16,641 nucleotides of DNA from an uncultured Clostridia bacterium. GTDB taxonomy: Bacteria; Bacillota; Clostridia; Oscillospirales; CAG-382. The stretch spans positions 1 through 16,641 of the forward strand of contig CAMZED010000021.1 in assembly GCA_947305675.1 (NCBI GenBank). Direction: 5' to 3'. The stretch's first letter is position 1, and the number at the start of each line of letters is the position of its first letter. Both the position numbers and the translations under genes were made by a program. The notes under the pieces are model-generated. The model worked only from the letters and a program-made list of their open reading frames with translations, was not told the origin of the DNA and searched no databases. Shown in pieces: positions 1 through 8,610 of the stretch.

Positions 1-178
1 CGTCGAGCGTTTCGCCGTTTTTAAGGCGATTTTTGAACTCGTCGGTCTTTGCGCGGAGCTGGTTGTCGGTCAAAGCCGAATATTCTTTGTCAAGCGATTC
101 TATTTTATCGACGACAGGGTCGATCTTCTTGATCTGTTTTTCGCTGTAAGTGCCGAATAATTTGTTGAAAATTGACAT
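1..178 (-). CDS. secA: SecA preprotein translocase ATPase, N-terminal fragment
   Basis: The reading frame starts with an ATG at 178 and stays open to the left edge, giving 59 residues beginning MSIFNKLFG. The order of a short hydrophobic start, a basic stretch, then LTDNQLRAKTDEFKNRL matches the N-terminus of SecA, the cytoplasmic ATPase that drives proteins through SecYEG. Only the helical region before the first nucleotide-binding domain is present, so no Walker motif can be seen. A ribosome binding site (AAAGGAACC) lies just upstream on the minus strand. The gene is divergent from mnmE. The truncation is caused by the window edge, not by mutation. The call rests on N-terminal similarity recalled from the family. 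Confidence 0.85.
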   Translation of the reverse strand, partial: MSIFNKLFGTYSEKQIKKIDPVVDKIESLDKEYSALTDNQLRAKTDEFKNRLKNGETLD

Positions 179-222
179 TTCGGAAAGGTTCCTTTCGATT
201 ATCAGCAAAATTTTACGGGTAC

Positions 223-228
223 ATTGTA
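223..228 (-). promoter_or_regulatory. Possible secA -10 element
   Basis: On the minus strand TACAAT is preceded by TGT, giving an extended -10 (TGTTACAAT) about 45 bases before the secA start. No good -35 is seen at 16-18 bases; the region there is T-rich. This is a tentative promoter. Confidence 0.35.
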
Positions 229-270
229 ACACAAAACGGGAAAAAAGTATATAGCATTTTTGAAAAATAA

Positions 271-299
271 TTGCAAACGCGCGTAAAAAGGAGTATAAT
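271..299 (+). promoter_or_regulatory. Promoter of the mnmE operon
   Basis: TTGCAA at 271-276 and TATAAT at 294-299 are separated by exactly 17 bases, a near-consensus housekeeping promoter. Transcription would begin near 306, leaving a leader of about 40 bases before the mnmE start at 346. The -35 lies on top of an upstream in-frame TTG, so that codon cannot be the translation start. Confidence 0.8.
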
Positions 300-345
300 A
301 TCCCGAAAAATATCACTTTCTCGGTTTAAAGGGGCGATTTTTGAA

Positions 346-1707
346 ATGTACGGGACTGTGGCGGCAATATCCACTCCGCGCGGAAAAGGCGGCGTGGCGA
401 TGGTAAGGATAAGCGGCGCGGACGCATACGGCGTCTTGTCGCGCGTGTTTTCTCCCGCCTCGCCCGAACGGTTTGCGTCGAAAAAGCCGAACGCCGTTTA
501 TTACGGCTCGTTCTTCGACAAAGACGGCGTTTTCGACGACGGTCTCGCCGTGCTTTTCAACGCGCCGCATTCTTTCACCGGCGAGGACGTCGCCGAACTT
601 TACTGTCACGGCGGCGTGCTGGTGACTCAAAAATTGCTAACCGCCGTTTTCGCCGCCGGAGCCGAACCCGCCGGCCCGGGCGAATTCACCAAGCGGGCGT
701 TCATAAACGGCAAAATTTCACTGACGCAGGCCGAAGCCGTCGGCGGGATAATTGACGCCGAGAGCGAAAAAGCGCTGAGCGTTTCGGCAAAACAGTCCAA
801 GGGCTCGCTGGCAAAGGCGATCGCGGAAATCTCCGATGAACTTCGTTTCCTTGCTGCTTCGGTCTACGCTTATATCGATTATCCCGACGAGGATATGACC
901 GACGTCACCCCCGAGGCAATGCGGGAAAAACTTGTTGCTTCCGCGGAAAAACTCAAAAAACTCGCCGCCAGCCACGCATACGGAAAGGCGATCAGCTCGG
1001 GGATAAAAACCGCCATCGTCGGCAAGCCGAACGTGGGCAAGAGCTCGCTGCTGAACCTGCTTTGCGGAGAGGACCGCGCCATTGTGACCGAGATCGCGGG
1101 CACCACACGCGATGTTATAACCGAAAACGTCCGCCTGGGCGATTATATACTGCGCGTTTCGGATACGGCGGGGATCAGGGAATCGTCCGACGCGATCGAA
1201 AAACTCGGTGTGATTCGCAGCGTAAAAGCACTTGACGACGCCGAACTTGTGCTTGCCGTGTTCGATTGCAGTTCTCCGCTGGACAAAAGCGATTGCGAGG
1301 TGATCGAAGCAATCCGTTCAGCCGGGAAAGCGGGGAACACGGTTTGTGTGCTTAACAAATCCGATCTGTCGGCGCCGGTGATCGATCCGCCTTTCGGAAA
1401 ATACGTTGTGATATCCGCCGCTGAAGGAAAGGGAAAAGAAGCGATCGAAAAAATCGTTTCAGACTCCGTCGGCGCCGGTAATATCGGTGAAAACGACGAG
1501 ATAGTCATTAACGCGCGGCAGTATTCCGCCATCGAAAAAGCGGTTTGCGCCGTCGGGGACGCGATAAAATCTTTGGAAAACTTCACCCAGGACGTCGCCG
1601 GAATGGATATCGAACGCGCTTTGTCCGCGCTTTGCGAAGCCGACGGCAGAACGGTCGGCGAAGATATCGTCGCCGAGATTTTTTCGCATTTCTGCGTCGG
1701 GAAATAA
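346..1707 (+). CDS. mnmE: tRNA uridine-5-carboxymethylaminomethyl modification GTPase MnmE
   Basis: MnmE is a cytoplasmic GTPase that acts with MnmG to install the (carboxymethyl)aminomethyl group on U34 of tRNAs reading split codon boxes. The 453-residue product has the expected parts in order. They are an N-terminal tetrahydrofolate-binding domain (MYGTVAAISTPRGKGG), a helical region with YIDYPDED, the inserted G domain with P-loop GKPNVGKS (226-233), TTRD, DTAG (273-276) and NKSD (337-340), and the C-terminal CVGK whose Cys450 is the family's conserved cysteine. The ATG at 346 is chosen because AAAGGGG lies just upstream, it matches the usual MnmE start, and an in-frame extension upstream would run through the promoter. 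mnmG follows 46 bases downstream. Confidence 0.97.
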   Translation: MYGTVAAISTPRGKGGVAMVRISGADAYGVLSRVFSPASPERFASKKPNAVYYGSFFDKDGVFDDGLAVLFNAPHSFTGEDVAELYCHGGVLVTQKLLTAVFAAGAEPAGPGEFTKRAFINGKISLTQAEAVGGIIDAESEKALSVSAKQSKGSLAKAIAEISDELRFLAASVYAYIDYPDEDMTDVTPEAMREKLVASAEKLKKLAASHAYGKAISSGIKTAIVGKPNVGKSSLLNLLCGEDRAIVTEIAGTTRDVITENVRLGDYILRVSDTAGIRESSDAIEKLGVIRSVKALDDAELVLAVFDCSSPLDKSDCEVIEAIRSAGKAGNTVCVLNKSDLSAPVIDPPFGKYVVISAAEGKGKEAIEKIVSDSVGAGNIGENDEIVINARQYSAIEKAVCAVGDAIKSLENFTQDVAGMDIERALSALCEADGRTVGEDIVAEIFSHFCVGK

Positions 1708-1753
1708 ACAATAAATTCAACCTGCCGCTTATCGCGGCGGAAAAAGGTCCGCT

Positions 1754-3622
1754 ATGCAAATATATGAATCAACCGAATACGATGTCGCCGTTATAGGCGC
1801 CGGGCACGCCGGATTGGAGGCGGCTTTTTCGAGCGCGCGTCTCGGCGCAAAGACGGTGCTTTTCACCCTTTCGCTCGATCTGGTGGGCAATATGCCCTGC
1901 AATCCCTCAATAGGCGGCACCGGCAAAGGACATCTCGTTTTCGAAATAGACGCTTTGGGCGGCGAAATGGGCAAAGCCGCTAACGCCGTTATGCTTCAAA
2001 GCCGTATGCTCAACGCCTCGAAGGGTCCGGCGGTCAGGTCGTTGAGAATGCAGACCGATCGGGTCCGCTACCGTGAATATATGAAAAAAGTCGCCGAGAA
2101 CACGGCGAACCTCACCATCAAACAAGCCGAGATCACCGATATTGTCATAAAAGACGGCAAAGCAGCCGGGGTGGTGACGTCTTTCGGCGCTTTCTATCCG
2201 GCAAAATGCGTCGTCGTCGCGACCGGAACTTCGCTCGGCGGGAGGATAATCGTCGGCGAGGAATCCTACCGTTCCGGACCGGATAACACGCTTCCGGCAC
2301 TAAGGCTGAAAGATTCGCTCGAATCGGCGGGAGTTAAGCTGGTAAGGTTCAAAACCGGAACCCCGCCGCGCGTTCACGCTGACAGTATCGATTATTCTCT
2401 GCTCGAGCTGCAGCCGGGCGACGATGATCCCGTAATGTTCGGCAACGGCGCGAAAAAGCCCAATCTTCGGCCTTGCTATATCGCCTATACAAACGCGGAA
2501 ACTCACCGTATCATCCGCGAAAATCTTCACCGTTCGCCGCTGTTTTCCGGCGCCATCCACGGGACCGGGCCGCGTTATTGCCCCAGTATCGAGGATAAAG
2601 TCGTAAGATTCGCCGACAAAGAGCGCCATCAGATATTTGTCGAGCCGATGGGGCTGGATACGAAAGAGGTATATCTTCAGGGGCTTTCGAGTTCACTCCC
2701 GGAGGAAGTCCAGCTTGAACTCGTTCACAGCATAAAAGGATTGGAGCACGCCGAATTCATGCGTACCGCCTACGCTATCGAATACGATTGCTGCGATCCG
2801 ACTCAGCTTACGCTTTCGCTTGAATTCCGCGATATTCCCGGGCTTTTCGGAGCCGGGCAGTTCAACGGGAGTTCGGGCTACGAAGAAGCCGCCGCCCAGG
2901 GGCTTATCGCCGGGATAAACGCCGCTTTGAAAGTAAAAGGCGAGCCGCCTTTTACGTTGCTCCGCAGTGAAAGCTATATCGGCACGCTTATCGACGACCT
3001 TGTCACAAAAGGCACGAACGAGCCCTATCGTATTATGACTTCGCGCAGCGAGTACAGGCTTCTTCTGCGGCAGGATAACGCCCGTGCCCGCCTGCTCCCG
3101 AAGGCACATCTGATCGGACTTGTCGGCGAAGGGGAATATTCCGCGTTCCTGCGCGAGGAGCAGGAGCTCAGAGACGTTATAAAAGCATTCGAGACCGAAA
3201 GCGTCAAAGGCGGCGAAGCGCTCGACAGCCTGCTTGAATCCCACGGCTACGAGCCGACCGGCGCCGGAATGCCGAAATCCGAACTTCTGCGTCGCCCCGG
3301 AGTTACCGTCGGCGAGATAATAAAACTTGCGGGGGAAGAGGGGAGGTTTTCGGAAAACGCTTTGAAACGCGCCGAAACCGAGATCAAATACGCCGGGTAT
3401 GTAAAACGTCAGCTCGCCGAAGTCGAAAGGTTCACTAAATTAGAGGAAAAACGGCTGCCGGACAGCGTTGATTATTCACAGATAAAAGGTTTGAGGATAG
3501 AAGCGGCGCAGAAGCTCAACGCCGCCCGCCCTTCAAACATCGGTCAGGCTTCACGCATAAGCGGGGTATCGCCGTCAGACGTCTCGGTCCTGCTTATCTG
3601 GCTTTCGCAGGGGGGCAAGTGA
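1754..3622 (+). CDS. mnmG: tRNA uridine-5-carboxymethylaminomethyl modification enzyme MnmG
   Basis: This is the FAD- and NADH-dependent partner of MnmE in wobble-uridine modification (GidA family). At 622 residues it is normal in length. The FAD-binding motif GAGHAG is at 15-20, CNPSIGG at 49-55, and the family signature GPRYCPSIEDK at 272-282, where Cys276 is the conserved catalytic-region cysteine. The C-terminal helical domain that contacts MnmE and tRNA includes YAGYVKRQ. An AAAAAGG ribosome binding site lies upstream. Its TGA stop overlaps the rsmG ATG by one base (TGATG), so the two are probably translationally coupled. Nothing appears broken or missing. Confidence 0.97.
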   Translation: MQIYESTEYDVAVIGAGHAGLEAAFSSARLGAKTVLFTLSLDLVGNMPCNPSIGGTGKGHLVFEIDALGGEMGKAANAVMLQSRMLNASKGPAVRSLRMQTDRVRYREYMKKVAENTANLTIKQAEITDIVIKDGKAAGVVTSFGAFYPAKCVVVATGTSLGGRIIVGEESYRSGPDNTLPALRLKDSLESAGVKLVRFKTGTPPRVHADSIDYSLLELQPGDDDPVMFGNGAKKPNLRPCYIAYTNAETHRIIRENLHRSPLFSGAIHGTGPRYCPSIEDKVVRFADKERHQIFVEPMGLDTKEVYLQGLSSSLPEEVQLELVHSIKGLEHAEFMRTAYAIEYDCCDPTQLTLSLEFRDIPGLFGAGQFNGSSGYEEAAAQGLIAGINAALKVKGEPPFTLLRSESYIGTLIDDLVTKGTNEPYRIMTSRSEYRLLLRQDNARARLLPKAHLIGLVGEGEYSAFLREEQELRDVIKAFETESVKGGEALDSLLESHGYEPTGAGMPKSELLRRPGVTVGEIIKLAGEEGRFSENALKRAETEIKYAGYVKRQLAEVERFTKLEEKRLPDSVDYSQIKGLRIEAAQKLNAARPSNIGQASRISGVSPSDVSVLLIWLSQGGK

Positions 3623-4326
3623 TGAACATTTCCGACACCGTAACAAAATACCGCCCCGAAGTGCGCGGCGAAACGGCTTTGCGCTTGCAGAAGATAGGCG
3701 GGATGCTGATCGAAAAAAACAAAGTCATGAACCTTACCGCCATCACAGACGAAAAAGGAGTCGCGCTCCTGCACATATACGATTCGCTCACGCTTGCCGA
3801 CACCGGGCTTTTCGACGGAGCGAAAAGTGTGATCGACGTCGGATGCGGCGGCGGTTTTCCTTCACTGCCGTTAGCCGTATATCTGCCGGAATGCATGGTT
3901 ACCGCAAACGACGCCACGGCGAAAAAACTCGCTTTCGTAGCCGAAGCGGCGGCGGAAGCCGGCTGTAATAACCTATTAACTCTTTGCGGCAGGGCTGAAG
4001 AACTCAGCCGCTTGCCGGAATACCGCGAAAAATACGATATAGCCGTCTCACGCGGGGTGGCAAGGCTTAACGTGCTTTGCGAATGGTGCCTGCCTTTTGT
4101 AAAACCGGGCGGATATTTTATCGCAATGAAAGGCGAAAAGGGAGCGGAGGAAACGAAAGAGGCAAAGAACGCGATCGCTCTGCTCGGCGGCGAGTTGGTT
4201 GACATAATTAATGTAACGATCCCGGAATTCGGATACCTTCACACGCTGGCGGTGATAAAAAAGAAGACCTTCACCCCGGGGACATATCCGCGCCAGAACG
4301 GAAAAATAACAAAAAAGCCGCTGTAA
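3622..4326 (+). CDS. rsmG: 16S rRNA (guanine-527-N7)-methyltransferase RsmG
   Basis: RsmG (GidB) methylates G527 of 16S rRNA using S-adenosylmethionine; loss in other bacteria gives low-level streptomycin resistance. The 234-residue product has the SAM-binding glycine-rich loop VIDVGCGGGFP (about 70-80) and the later signature SRGVARLNVLCEWCLPFVKPGG followed by AMKGEKG, both typical of the family. The ATG at 3622 is preferred over the GTG immediately before it because a GGGGGG ribosome binding site sits at a better distance and the ATG overlaps the mnmG stop. A Nudix gene follows after 20 bases in the same direction. Confidence 0.95.
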   Translation: MNISDTVTKYRPEVRGETALRLQKIGGMLIEKNKVMNLTAITDEKGVALLHIYDSLTLADTGLFDGAKSVIDVGCGGGFPSLPLAVYLPECMVTANDATAKKLAFVAEAAAEAGCNNLLTLCGRAEELSRLPEYREKYDIAVSRGVARLNVLCEWCLPFVKPGGYFIAMKGEKGAEETKEAKNAIALLGGELVDIINVTIPEFGYLHTLAVIKKKTFTPGTYPRQNGKITKKPL

Positions 4327-4346
4327 ACGGCGAGAAGGAGATTTTT

Positions 4347-4952
4347 ATGGCGGAAAACTCACTTCGCGACAGGAACGGGCTGACCGAGGAGGAATTCCTT
4401 GCGGCATATGACGCAAGCAGATTCGAACGCCCGTCCGTTACGGTTGACATAATTATTATACACGATCAAAGCGTTTTGCTTATCAGAAGGGGCGGACATC
4501 CGTTTTTGGGGAAGCTTGCGCTGCCCGGCGGTTTTCTGGAGCCGGACGAGGACGCCTATTCCGCCGCCGCGCGCGAACTTTTTGAAGAGACCGGGATCGA
4601 GGCGAAAGATTTGAGAATGCTCAGACCCGCCACCAAACCCGGGCGCGATCCGCGCACGCGCATCGTCACAATACCTTTCACCGCGCGTTTAAAAGGCGAT
4701 CCTTCGTTAGCAAAAGCCGGCGATGACGCCGCCGAAGCCTGCTGGTTCGGTTATTCGGTAAAAAAGGAAGGCGATACGCTTTTGTTGGAGTTCACTCCCG
4801 AAAACCGCGCCGGTGAAAAGTCTTTTTCCTTCCGCGTAAAGAAGACCTTCGATCCGTCCGGCAGGATAGCCGATCCGATTTACGTTATGACCGGCGAAAG
4901 CCCGCTTGCCGGGGACCACGCCGAATTGATCGCAATGGCGCTTGACGTTTGA
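4347..4952 (+). CDS. Nudix hydrolase, ADP-ribose pyrophosphatase-like
   Basis: A 201-residue protein carries a complete Nudix box matching G-x5-E-x7-REUxEExGU: G62, E68, R76-E77, E80-E81 and G83-I84, so it should bind divalent metal and hydrolyse a nucleoside diphosphate linked to another group. The substrate cannot be read from the box; the general layout (about 30 residues, then VTVDIIIIHDQSVLLIRR) resembles ADP-ribose or NADH pyrophosphatase-like members. The start has a strong GAAGGAG at 4334-4340, six bases before ATG. It is the last gene of the mnmE-mnmG-rsmG operon, ending at an intrinsic terminator. A direct role in tRNA modification is not implied by the sequence; housekeeping of nucleotide by-products is an inference. 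Confidence 0.88.
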   Translation: MAENSLRDRNGLTEEEFLAAYDASRFERPSVTVDIIIIHDQSVLLIRRGGHPFLGKLALPGGFLEPDEDAYSAAARELFEETGIEAKDLRMLRPATKPGRDPRTRIVTIPFTARLKGDPSLAKAGDDAAEACWFGYSVKKEGDTLLLEFTPENRAGEKSFSFRVKKTFDPSGRIADPIYVMTGESPLAGDHAELIAMALDV

Positions 4953-4961
4953 AAAATATGC

Positions 4962-4993
4962 AAAAAGAAGTTCGATTTTGCGAACTTCTTTTT
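4962..4993. terminator. Bidirectional intrinsic terminator
   Basis: A perfect 13-base stem (AAAAAGAAGTTCG / CGAACTTCTTTTT) with the 6-base loop ATTTTG ends in T-runs on both strands. It lies between the convergent Nudix gene and the GH127-like gene, so it can stop transcription from both operons. Confidence 0.88.
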
Positions 4994-4999
4994 TATAAC

Positions 5000-6823
5000 T
5001 CATTTTTTGATTTTAGGCATTTCAGTCATACGGAGTTTAGTGCAGCCGTAAGGAATAAGCCGGAATTCTTTTGCTTCGCCGAGCGCTTTGCGGTGCTTCG
5101 GATATCTGTCCGCGACGGTGGTGTATCCGCGCAGGAAACCCCATTCGACGGGGGCGAGCTTCGCTGTCATATGCGCCGGGGCGTGCTTTTCGGAGAACGG
5201 AATATCTCCCGTTCCGTCGAAAGCAAACCCGAGGTCGTCGTTCGCGAACCCGAAAGCCCATTCGCTCTTCGGAGCAAGTTCATAATCGGCATAGGGGAAT
5301 TTGCGTTCGATCCCGTTGCGGACGAATTCGCACATCTTCCATTCGGCTTCTATCGGCAGACAGAACACAAGATTGCCCCGCTCGGCAAAATACATCCGGC
5401 GCGGTCTCGGCGAAAGCCGCGCTTTGAACCCGAATTCCAGTTCGATCGCGGTAACGCCTTCCCAGACCCGGTCGAACCTTATTATTTTGGCGCGCACCGG
5501 TTTTCCGTCAACTTTAACGCTTGCTCCGGCGGGCACCCTAACCGAAAATTCGAACCTGACGGGACTTTCGGAGGTCACTTTATAAACGACCCTGTCCGAG
5601 AAAGGATAATCGCCTTCTGCTTCAATGCACACTCCGGTCCCGCCGATATCGGTTTTCACCGCGGAAGCGGTCGGGATCGCCGCGAAAATGCCCTTCTCGC
5701 TTTTCAAAAACACGTTGTGCGCGAGTTTGGGCCAGCCCTGACCGAAGTTCGCGGTGCAGCAACCGAATTCGGGTTCCAGCCCGAACATGTTCGATTCGCT
5801 CCCGTTTGTCATCCAGGGCGATTTCCCCGGAAGATGAACACAGCCGATCTGGTTCGCCTGCTGATCGTACTGATGCGCCCACATATCTTCGGTAGTAGCG
5901 GCGGGAAGCGCGTTGAAAGCCGCGCGTTCAAGCAGATCGAGCCATTTCGCTTCGCCGGTAAGGGCAAAAAGCTTTTCGCAGGAATACATAAATTCGACAA
6001 CGGCGCAAAGCTCTGTCCCGGCGACCGGGCTCACCCCGGCAAGACATTCGTCGCCGTTTATTATGCCCACCGCCGTGCCGTTATATTTTTGAAGCACGTC
6101 GTAAAGCTTTTGCGCGGTATCGCGGTATTCCGATTTTGCGAAAGGTTTAAACACCGCTTCGCTCTTCAGCATCATTGAAAGGTTTACGATGTGAGTCTGT
6201 ATGCGCCAATGGAACACCGGCGTTTTCCAATCTTCGGTAAAGGTTTCGTAATCGGCGCCCTGTTCTTTTATGATCGAAGCGAGTTCGTCTATCCATTCCT
6301 CGTTATATCTTCGCTTTAATATTTCCAACGGGATCATAGCCTCGAACCAGCGGAATTTGCCCCACATTCTCAGTTTGGTGCTTCCTTCGCGCATACGTTC
6401 AAGCAGGTTCTTCATCGCCTTATAAACGCATTCTATCGCGCCGTCGTCTTTGGCGTAAACCCCGTATTCGGAAAGGACCTTGCCGATAAGGAACAGCGCC
6501 CATACGTCGTAATTATCGCGTTCTTCATCGCCGCAGGGGCAAAGCCAACCGTCGGGCTTCTGACCGGCGATAATGGCTTTTATGTATTTTTGCGCGCGGG
6601 ATATCATATCCCCGTCGCGCAGCAGATAAGCAAGCGGAACGAATCCGTCGAGCCAGTATGGAACTCTTTCCCATCCTTCGCGGTCGCCGCCGATCCAGGC
6701 GCTTTCTTTAACGTCGGGCCACATTTTGTCGAGATTTCCGGCAAGCCCTTTCGCCTCGATCTCCAACTGTTTTTTTATCCATCCGGAAGGGATGATCTCG
6801 CTGTAATCAAAGTTGCAGTACAT
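5000..6823 (-). CDS. GH127-like (DUF1680) glycoside hydrolase, cytoplasmic
   Basis: A 607-residue protein has the (alpha/alpha)6-barrel pattern of the DUF1680/GH127 group, whose characterised bifidobacterial member is a cysteine-nucleophile, zinc-dependent beta-L-arabinofuranosidase. The matching metal and nucleophile positions are visible: E271-x-C273 in GTELCAVVEF and the adjacent pair C355-C356 in EFGCCTANFGQGWPK. A carboxylate at D258/E259 (INGDEC) could be the acid/base. The C-terminal third looks like a beta-rich domain. There is no signal peptide or membrane segment, so it should act inside the cell. The start has AGGGG upstream and lies only 14 bases after the stop of the GT8-acyltransferase gene, so it is probably the last gene of that operon. 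True substrate specificity is unknown; DUF1680 is broader than GH127. Confidence 0.82.
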   Translation of the reverse strand: MYCNFDYSEIIPSGWIKKQLEIEAKGLAGNLDKMWPDVKESAWIGGDREGWERVPYWLDGFVPLAYLLRDGDMISRAQKYIKAIIAGQKPDGWLCPCGDEERDNYDVWALFLIGKVLSEYGVYAKDDGAIECVYKAMKNLLERMREGSTKLRMWGKFRWFEAMIPLEILKRRYNEEWIDELASIIKEQGADYETFTEDWKTPVFHWRIQTHIVNLSMMLKSEAVFKPFAKSEYRDTAQKLYDVLQKYNGTAVGIINGDECLAGVSPVAGTELCAVVEFMYSCEKLFALTGEAKWLDLLERAAFNALPAATTEDMWAHQYDQQANQIGCVHLPGKSPWMTNGSESNMFGLEPEFGCCTANFGQGWPKLAHNVFLKSEKGIFAAIPTASAVKTDIGGTGVCIEAEGDYPFSDRVVYKVTSESPVRFEFSVRVPAGASVKVDGKPVRAKIIRFDRVWEGVTAIELEFGFKARLSPRPRRMYFAERGNLVFCLPIEAEWKMCEFVRNGIERKFPYADYELAPKSEWAFGFANDDLGFAFDGTGDIPFSEKHAPAHMTAKLAPVEWGFLRGYTTVADRYPKHRKALGEAKEFRLIPYGCTKLRMTEMPKIKK

Positions 6824-6837
6824 ACAGTTATCCCCTT

Positions 6838-8610
6838 TTATTCGGCCTGCCCGGTGGTGTATTCCAGCGGGAGCTGATAAACGTTTTCATAGATTTGCTT
6901 CCAGACTTCAAAGTTGCGGTCTTTCATATCCTCGATCCTCTTGCGGTAGGAAAGCGACAGATCGGGATAGATCGGTTCGGCAACGTTTATGGTGTATTCC
7001 TGGACGTAAAATCCGTCGTCGCCCATCACATCGGAATCTTTCATTGTTATAAAGCAGGGAAGGACGGGGACGTTGTTGCGCGCCGCAAGAATATATGCGC
7101 CGGTTTTAAGCGGCTTCGGCTTGCGGTAATTCCACCACATGCTCTGTTCGGGATAAACCAGCATAAAATGCCCGTCTTTGAGCAGTTTGTTCGCGGCTTC
7201 CATAAATTTTGTGAGCGTTTTCGGGTTGGAAGAGAGGGGAAGCGTGTTGCAGTGACGCATAAGGAACCCGTAGAACCCCGGGAACGAAGTATAGTTGCCC
7301 TCTTTTATAACGCGGTAAAAAGTCCTTTCGGTCTGCTCCGACGCATCGTACGCGAACTGAATTGCAAAACTGTCGAAAGCGTTGAAATGGTTGCAGGTTA
7401 TAACCGCGCCGCTTTTGAGGTTCTTAAAATTCTCTATGCCTTTTATTTCTTTTATGATAAGCTTTTTGTCTTCGATAAGGTTGTTAACGAATTGCCGCGC
7501 GATCATAAAAGCGAATTTGGTTTTGAACTTTTCGCTGATACCTTTGCGGATATATTCAATGTCGTCGGGCATAAGTACCTTCGAGGGCGGATCGTTCTCG
7601 ACGTCCTCGTCAAATCTGCCTTCGCGTTCAAGTTCCTCGATCTTTTTGACGATCGCCACTCTGTCGGACGAGCGCTGCGAGTTATTCAACCGTTTAAGAT
7701 ATCCGTCTTCGCGTTCAAGTTCTTCCATAACAATACCCATAAGCCTTTCTGACATCGTATCGTCGGCAAGCCGTTGTTCTTCGCTGTAATTTTTAAGTCT
7801 TTCTTTAAGTTTTTCATAAACCGCGGTTTCCGAAGCGTATTGCCAGAAGATATCGGCAAAAGGCGCGTCGGGATGATGCCAGGGTTTCGTGCTCGCCATA
7901 TTGTAATGTATTATCGCGGCTTTTTCTATCGGGAAATCGACGCTGCAGCTCGTTTCGGTATTCCACCGCCTGTCGAGAAAATAAACGTGGTCTTTGCAGA
8001 TTACGTTAAGATAATCCTGGTCCTGCGCGGCGCGGAAATCGTATTCGCGCAGAAGCTGTATGAATTTATCCAGCACGTATCCCGTGCGGAACCGGTCTCC
8101 GTTCAGAAGCAATACCCCGGCTTGCAGATAATTATAACGCGAAACACCTACGACCTGTTCGACGTATTGACCGAAGGCGTCTACTTCGACGACTATCTTA
8201 TCCGAGCAGGCGGCAAGGTAACTTTCGCCGATATCGGTAAAGAAAAGTTCGGAAACGTCGCCCTGAACGACTGTGTCGCTGTCGATATATATTGATCGGG
8301 GATATTCCGGGAACAGTTCGGCGATAAAAAAGCGGTAATACGTGGTGATCGAAAAATAATCGCGCACGGGCAGCTTGTCCGCGATCGATTCAAGGTATGC
8401 CGAAACGTCGACCAGCGTCACTTCAAACCAGTCCTCGCTCAGATCAAGGCATTCCTTCGCCTTTTCCGGGTCCATTCCGCAGTTGAGTATGTGTATTGCA
8501 TATTTATAATCGCGGGACGCGTTTTTCTTCAGAGAATATATTGAAACATGCGTATAGTTAACATAGTTTTCATCGCACGCGTAAAAAACGGGGATGAGTT
8601 CTTTTGCCAT
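6838..8610 (-). CDS. GT8 glycosyltransferase fused to PlsC-type acyltransferase
   Basis: A 590-residue two-domain protein. Residues 5-250 are a GT8 glycosyltransferase: DSD metal site at 110-112 (SIYIDSDTVV), QAGVLLLN at 163-170, DQDYLN at 197-202, and HYN...KPW at 235-244. Residues 255-365 are charged, helical linker. Residues 390-550 are a lysophospholipid/glycerolipid acyltransferase domain: NHFNAFD with H408 and D413 (HX4D), the motif YPEQS at 486-490 in place of the usual FPEGT/S, and NVPVLPCF near 513-520. No clear membrane segment is seen. The start has GAGAGGTG eight bases before ATG and overlaps the upstream GT8 stop by one base. The fusion implies that one protein transfers both a sugar and an acyl group, perhaps to one acceptor; the acceptor is unknown. 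Confidence 0.88.
   Translation of the reverse strand: MAKELIPVFYACDENYVNYTHVSIYSLKKNASRDYKYAIHILNCGMDPEKAKECLDLSEDWFEVTLVDVSAYLESIADKLPVRDYFSITTYYRFFIAELFPEYPRSIYIDSDTVVQGDVSELFFTDIGESYLAACSDKIVVEVDAFGQYVEQVVGVSRYNYLQAGVLLLNGDRFRTGYVLDKFIQLLREYDFRAAQDQDYLNVICKDHVYFLDRRWNTETSCSVDFPIEKAAIIHYNMASTKPWHHPDAPFADIFWQYASETAVYEKLKERLKNYSEEQRLADDTMSERLMGIVMEELEREDGYLKRLNNSQRSSDRVAIVKKIEELEREGRFDEDVENDPPSKVLMPDDIEYIRKGISEKFKTKFAFMIARQFVNNLIEDKKLIIKEIKGIENFKNLKSGAVITCNHFNAFDSFAIQFAYDASEQTERTFYRVIKEGNYTSFPGFYGFLMRHCNTLPLSSNPKTLTKFMEAANKLLKDGHFMLVYPEQSMWWNYRKPKPLKTGAYILAARNNVPVLPCFITMKDSDVMGDDGFYVQEYTINVAEPIYPDLSLSYRKRIEDMKDRNFEVWKQIYENVYQLPLEYTTGQAE

Noticed and set aside
271..345. In-frame extension of mnmE upstream to 271
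   Set aside because: The stretch contains the -35 and -10 elements (271-299), has no ribosome binding site for an upstream start, and MnmE proteins begin at the position of the ATG at 346, which has AAAGGGG before it.
4949..6178. Long plus-strand open frame of 409 residues opposite the GH127-like gene
   Set aside because: It is the antisense shadow of a gene with clear family motifs, begins in the terminator and has arginine/phenylalanine-rich shadow composition.
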